A stretch of DNA of 64,000 nucleotides from positions 26,179 to 90,178 of the forward strand of contig CAIKEU010000068.1 in NCBI GenBank assembly GCA_903826575.1, read 5' to 3'. This document shows, one piece after another, positions 62,974 to 64,000 of this stretch. The notes below the pieces were generated by a model. The model made no database searches. It saw only the letters and a list, made by a program, of their open reading frames with translations, and was not told where the DNA came from. This DNA is from an uncultured bacterium. Its GTDB lineage: Bacteria; Actinomycetota; Actinomycetes; S36-B12; CAIYMF01. The stretch's first letter is position 1. The number at the start of each line of letters is the position of its first letter. The position numbers and the translations under genes are program-made.

Positions 62974-64000
62974 ATGGCTGACACTGAGATTGTTTCCCAG
63001 GGCACCGCTGACGCCGAGCATTCGACCGGCGGCGGCCTTATGCGCCGACTCAATATGTGGACAGGCATCGTGGTGGGCGTTATCGCCGCCGTCGTCGTCT
63101 ATTTCATTGCCGCAAAGCTGTGGGTGAATCCCGACAACGAGAACATGGCGCAAGGACCAGACCAGGCGGTTATCGCCGCAGAGGTTGCTTGGGTCATCGG
63201 ATTCCTCGTTGGTGTCGGAGCTTTCGTTGCTCCTTTTCGCTGGCTGCTTGGTAAAGACCAGACCCACGATGACGAAATGTTCCTCGCCGGTAAGGGCCAG
63301 GGGGTGGGTCGCTATCTGAGATTCACCACCGACCACAAGGTGGTGGGTGTTCAGTACCTCGTCTTGGCGATGACGACGTTCGGTGTCGGTGGCATTTTGG
63401 CCATGACGATTCGAACGAAGCTAGCCGCACCGGGCGAATCACTTTTCGGGGGCCAGATCTACAACGGGCTCGTCGGAATGCACGGCATCATCATGATTGT
63501 TTCCACGATCATCATGGTCGTTGGACCGTGGGGTAACTTCATCATGCCAATCATGATCGGTGCCCGCGATATGGCGTTTCCGCGCCTGAACGCACTGAGT
63601 TTCTGGACGCTTTTCCCCGTCGTTCCGATCTTCCTGTCGGTGGCCTTCCTTGGTGGTATCCCGACCGGCTGGGTGGCCTATGCGCCGCTGAGCGATCAGG
63701 CACCTCCGGGCATGGATGCCTTCGCCGTCGGGATCATCATGTTCGTGATTTCGTCCGGAATCGGTGCGGTGAATCTAATTGTCACCGCGACGACTATGCG
63801 TGCACACGGCATGACGTGGAACCGCACGCCAATCTTCGTGCTTGGTGTCACTGCTACCTCAGTACTCGGCCTCATTGCCCTGCCTTGCTTCGAGGTCGGC
63901 ATGATCGAGACGCTCTTGGATAGGAGCCAGGAAGCATCCTTCTTCGTGCCTATGCAGGGCGGTAGTCAGTGGCTTTACGCGAACCTGTTCTGGATCATGG
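62974..64000 (+). CDS. ctaD: Cytochrome c oxidase subunit I (second copy, 3'-truncated by window edge)
   Basis: First 342 codons of a second subunit I, start ATG 62974 (MADTEIVSQGTAD), cut by the window end. Like module 1 it carries two extra N-terminal helices (about 28-48 and 64-86) before RFTTDHKVVGVQYLV. Present in the visible part are the haem His in LVGMHGIIMI and the D-channel GARDMAFPRLN. The last visible residues (WLYANLFWIM) are just before the expected GHPEVY, so the CuB site and the K-channel helix fall outside the window. Confidence 0.93.
   Translation, partial: MADTEIVSQGTADAEHSTGGGLMRRLNMWTGIVVGVIAAVVVYFIAAKLWVNPDNENMAQGPDQAVIAAEVAWVIGFLVGVGAFVAPFRWLLGKDQTHDDEMFLAGKGQGVGRYLRFTTDHKVVGVQYLVLAMTTFGVGGILAMTIRTKLAAPGESLFGGQIYNGLVGMHGIIMIVSTIIMVVGPWGNFIMPIMIGARDMAFPRLNALSFWTLFPVVPIFLSVAFLGGIPTGWVAYAPLSDQAPPGMDAFAVGIIMFVISSGIGAVNLIVTATTMRAHGMTWNRTPIFVLGVTATSVLGLIALPCFEVGMIETLLDRSQEASFFVPMQGGSQWLYANLFWIM

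Overview
The window reads as chromosomal DNA of a moderately GC-rich actinobacterium (Actinomycetota), probably free-living and aerobic. The evidence is a principal sigma factor with the actinobacterial Lys/Ala-rich N-terminus, a DUF222-HNH (13E12-type) endonuclease, DUF4192 and YczE-type proteins, and a CtaC/D/E plus CopD/CtaG respiratory set. Several genes have a -10-like element 6-8 nt before the start codon, which fits leaderless transcription. No tRNA, rRNA, CRISPR array, transposase or clear prophage was seen. Both ends cut a gene: hyuA on the left and a second ctaD on the right.

Layout. 0-4 kb: hydantoinase/oxoprolinase pair hyuAB and a small holin-like gene. 4-8.8 kb: a secreted beta-helix protein, a sugar-nucleotide-type SDR, a mutarotase-like protein, a DUF429 protein and an NTF2-like protein. 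8.9-11.3 kb: a multi-PAS diguanylate cyclase. 11.3-19.6 kb (minus): a five-gene run that looks like an extracytosolic flavin electron-transfer system. It holds two secreted proteins ending in FMN_bind-type flavinylation motifs (one on an 11-domain fibronectin-III stalk), a ferric-reductase-like transmembrane NAD(P)H/FAD protein, a third small FMN_bind protein and the flavin transferase ApbE. A secreted beta-propeller gene is divergent to it. 21.7-26 kb: a YtcJ-type amidohydrolase, a 640-bp gene-free stretch with a candidate structured RNA and a 9-codon ORF, and a TMADH-like flavoprotein. 26-33 kb: HrpA helicase, then a GGDEF-EAL protein co-transcribed with a SUOX-fold lipoprotein, resembling the pterin-sensing PruR-DcpA pair of proteobacteria. 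33-42 kb: housekeeping and small genes (YczE, VOC, PlsC, DinB, DUF4192, PKD, USP, HhH-GPD) and sigA. 42-49 kb: a duplicated-fold membrane protein, DUF222-HNH, argG, a second YtcJ amidohydrolase and an FUSC-like membrane protein.

49-64 kb holds two paralogous haem-copper oxidase modules with the same divergent arrangement: ctaG pointing one way, and cupredoxin-ctaC-ctaD pointing the other. Module 1 (49.1-55.7 kb) also carries ctaE and copD in a tightly overlapping operon. Module 2 (60.3 kb to the edge) is preceded by a TlpA-like thiol-disulphide lipoprotein. Between them lie an aldo/keto reductase and an unusual single-polypeptide fusion of an APC amino-acid permease with a flavin-containing monooxygenase.

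The strongest candidates for something little described are the flavinylated FN3-stalk cluster, the APC-FMO fusion, the actinobacterial PruR-DcpA-like pair, and the CtaD that keeps the D-channel and active-site residues but lacks the K-channel Lys/Thr. All family calls come from reading the translated sequence; no database search was run.
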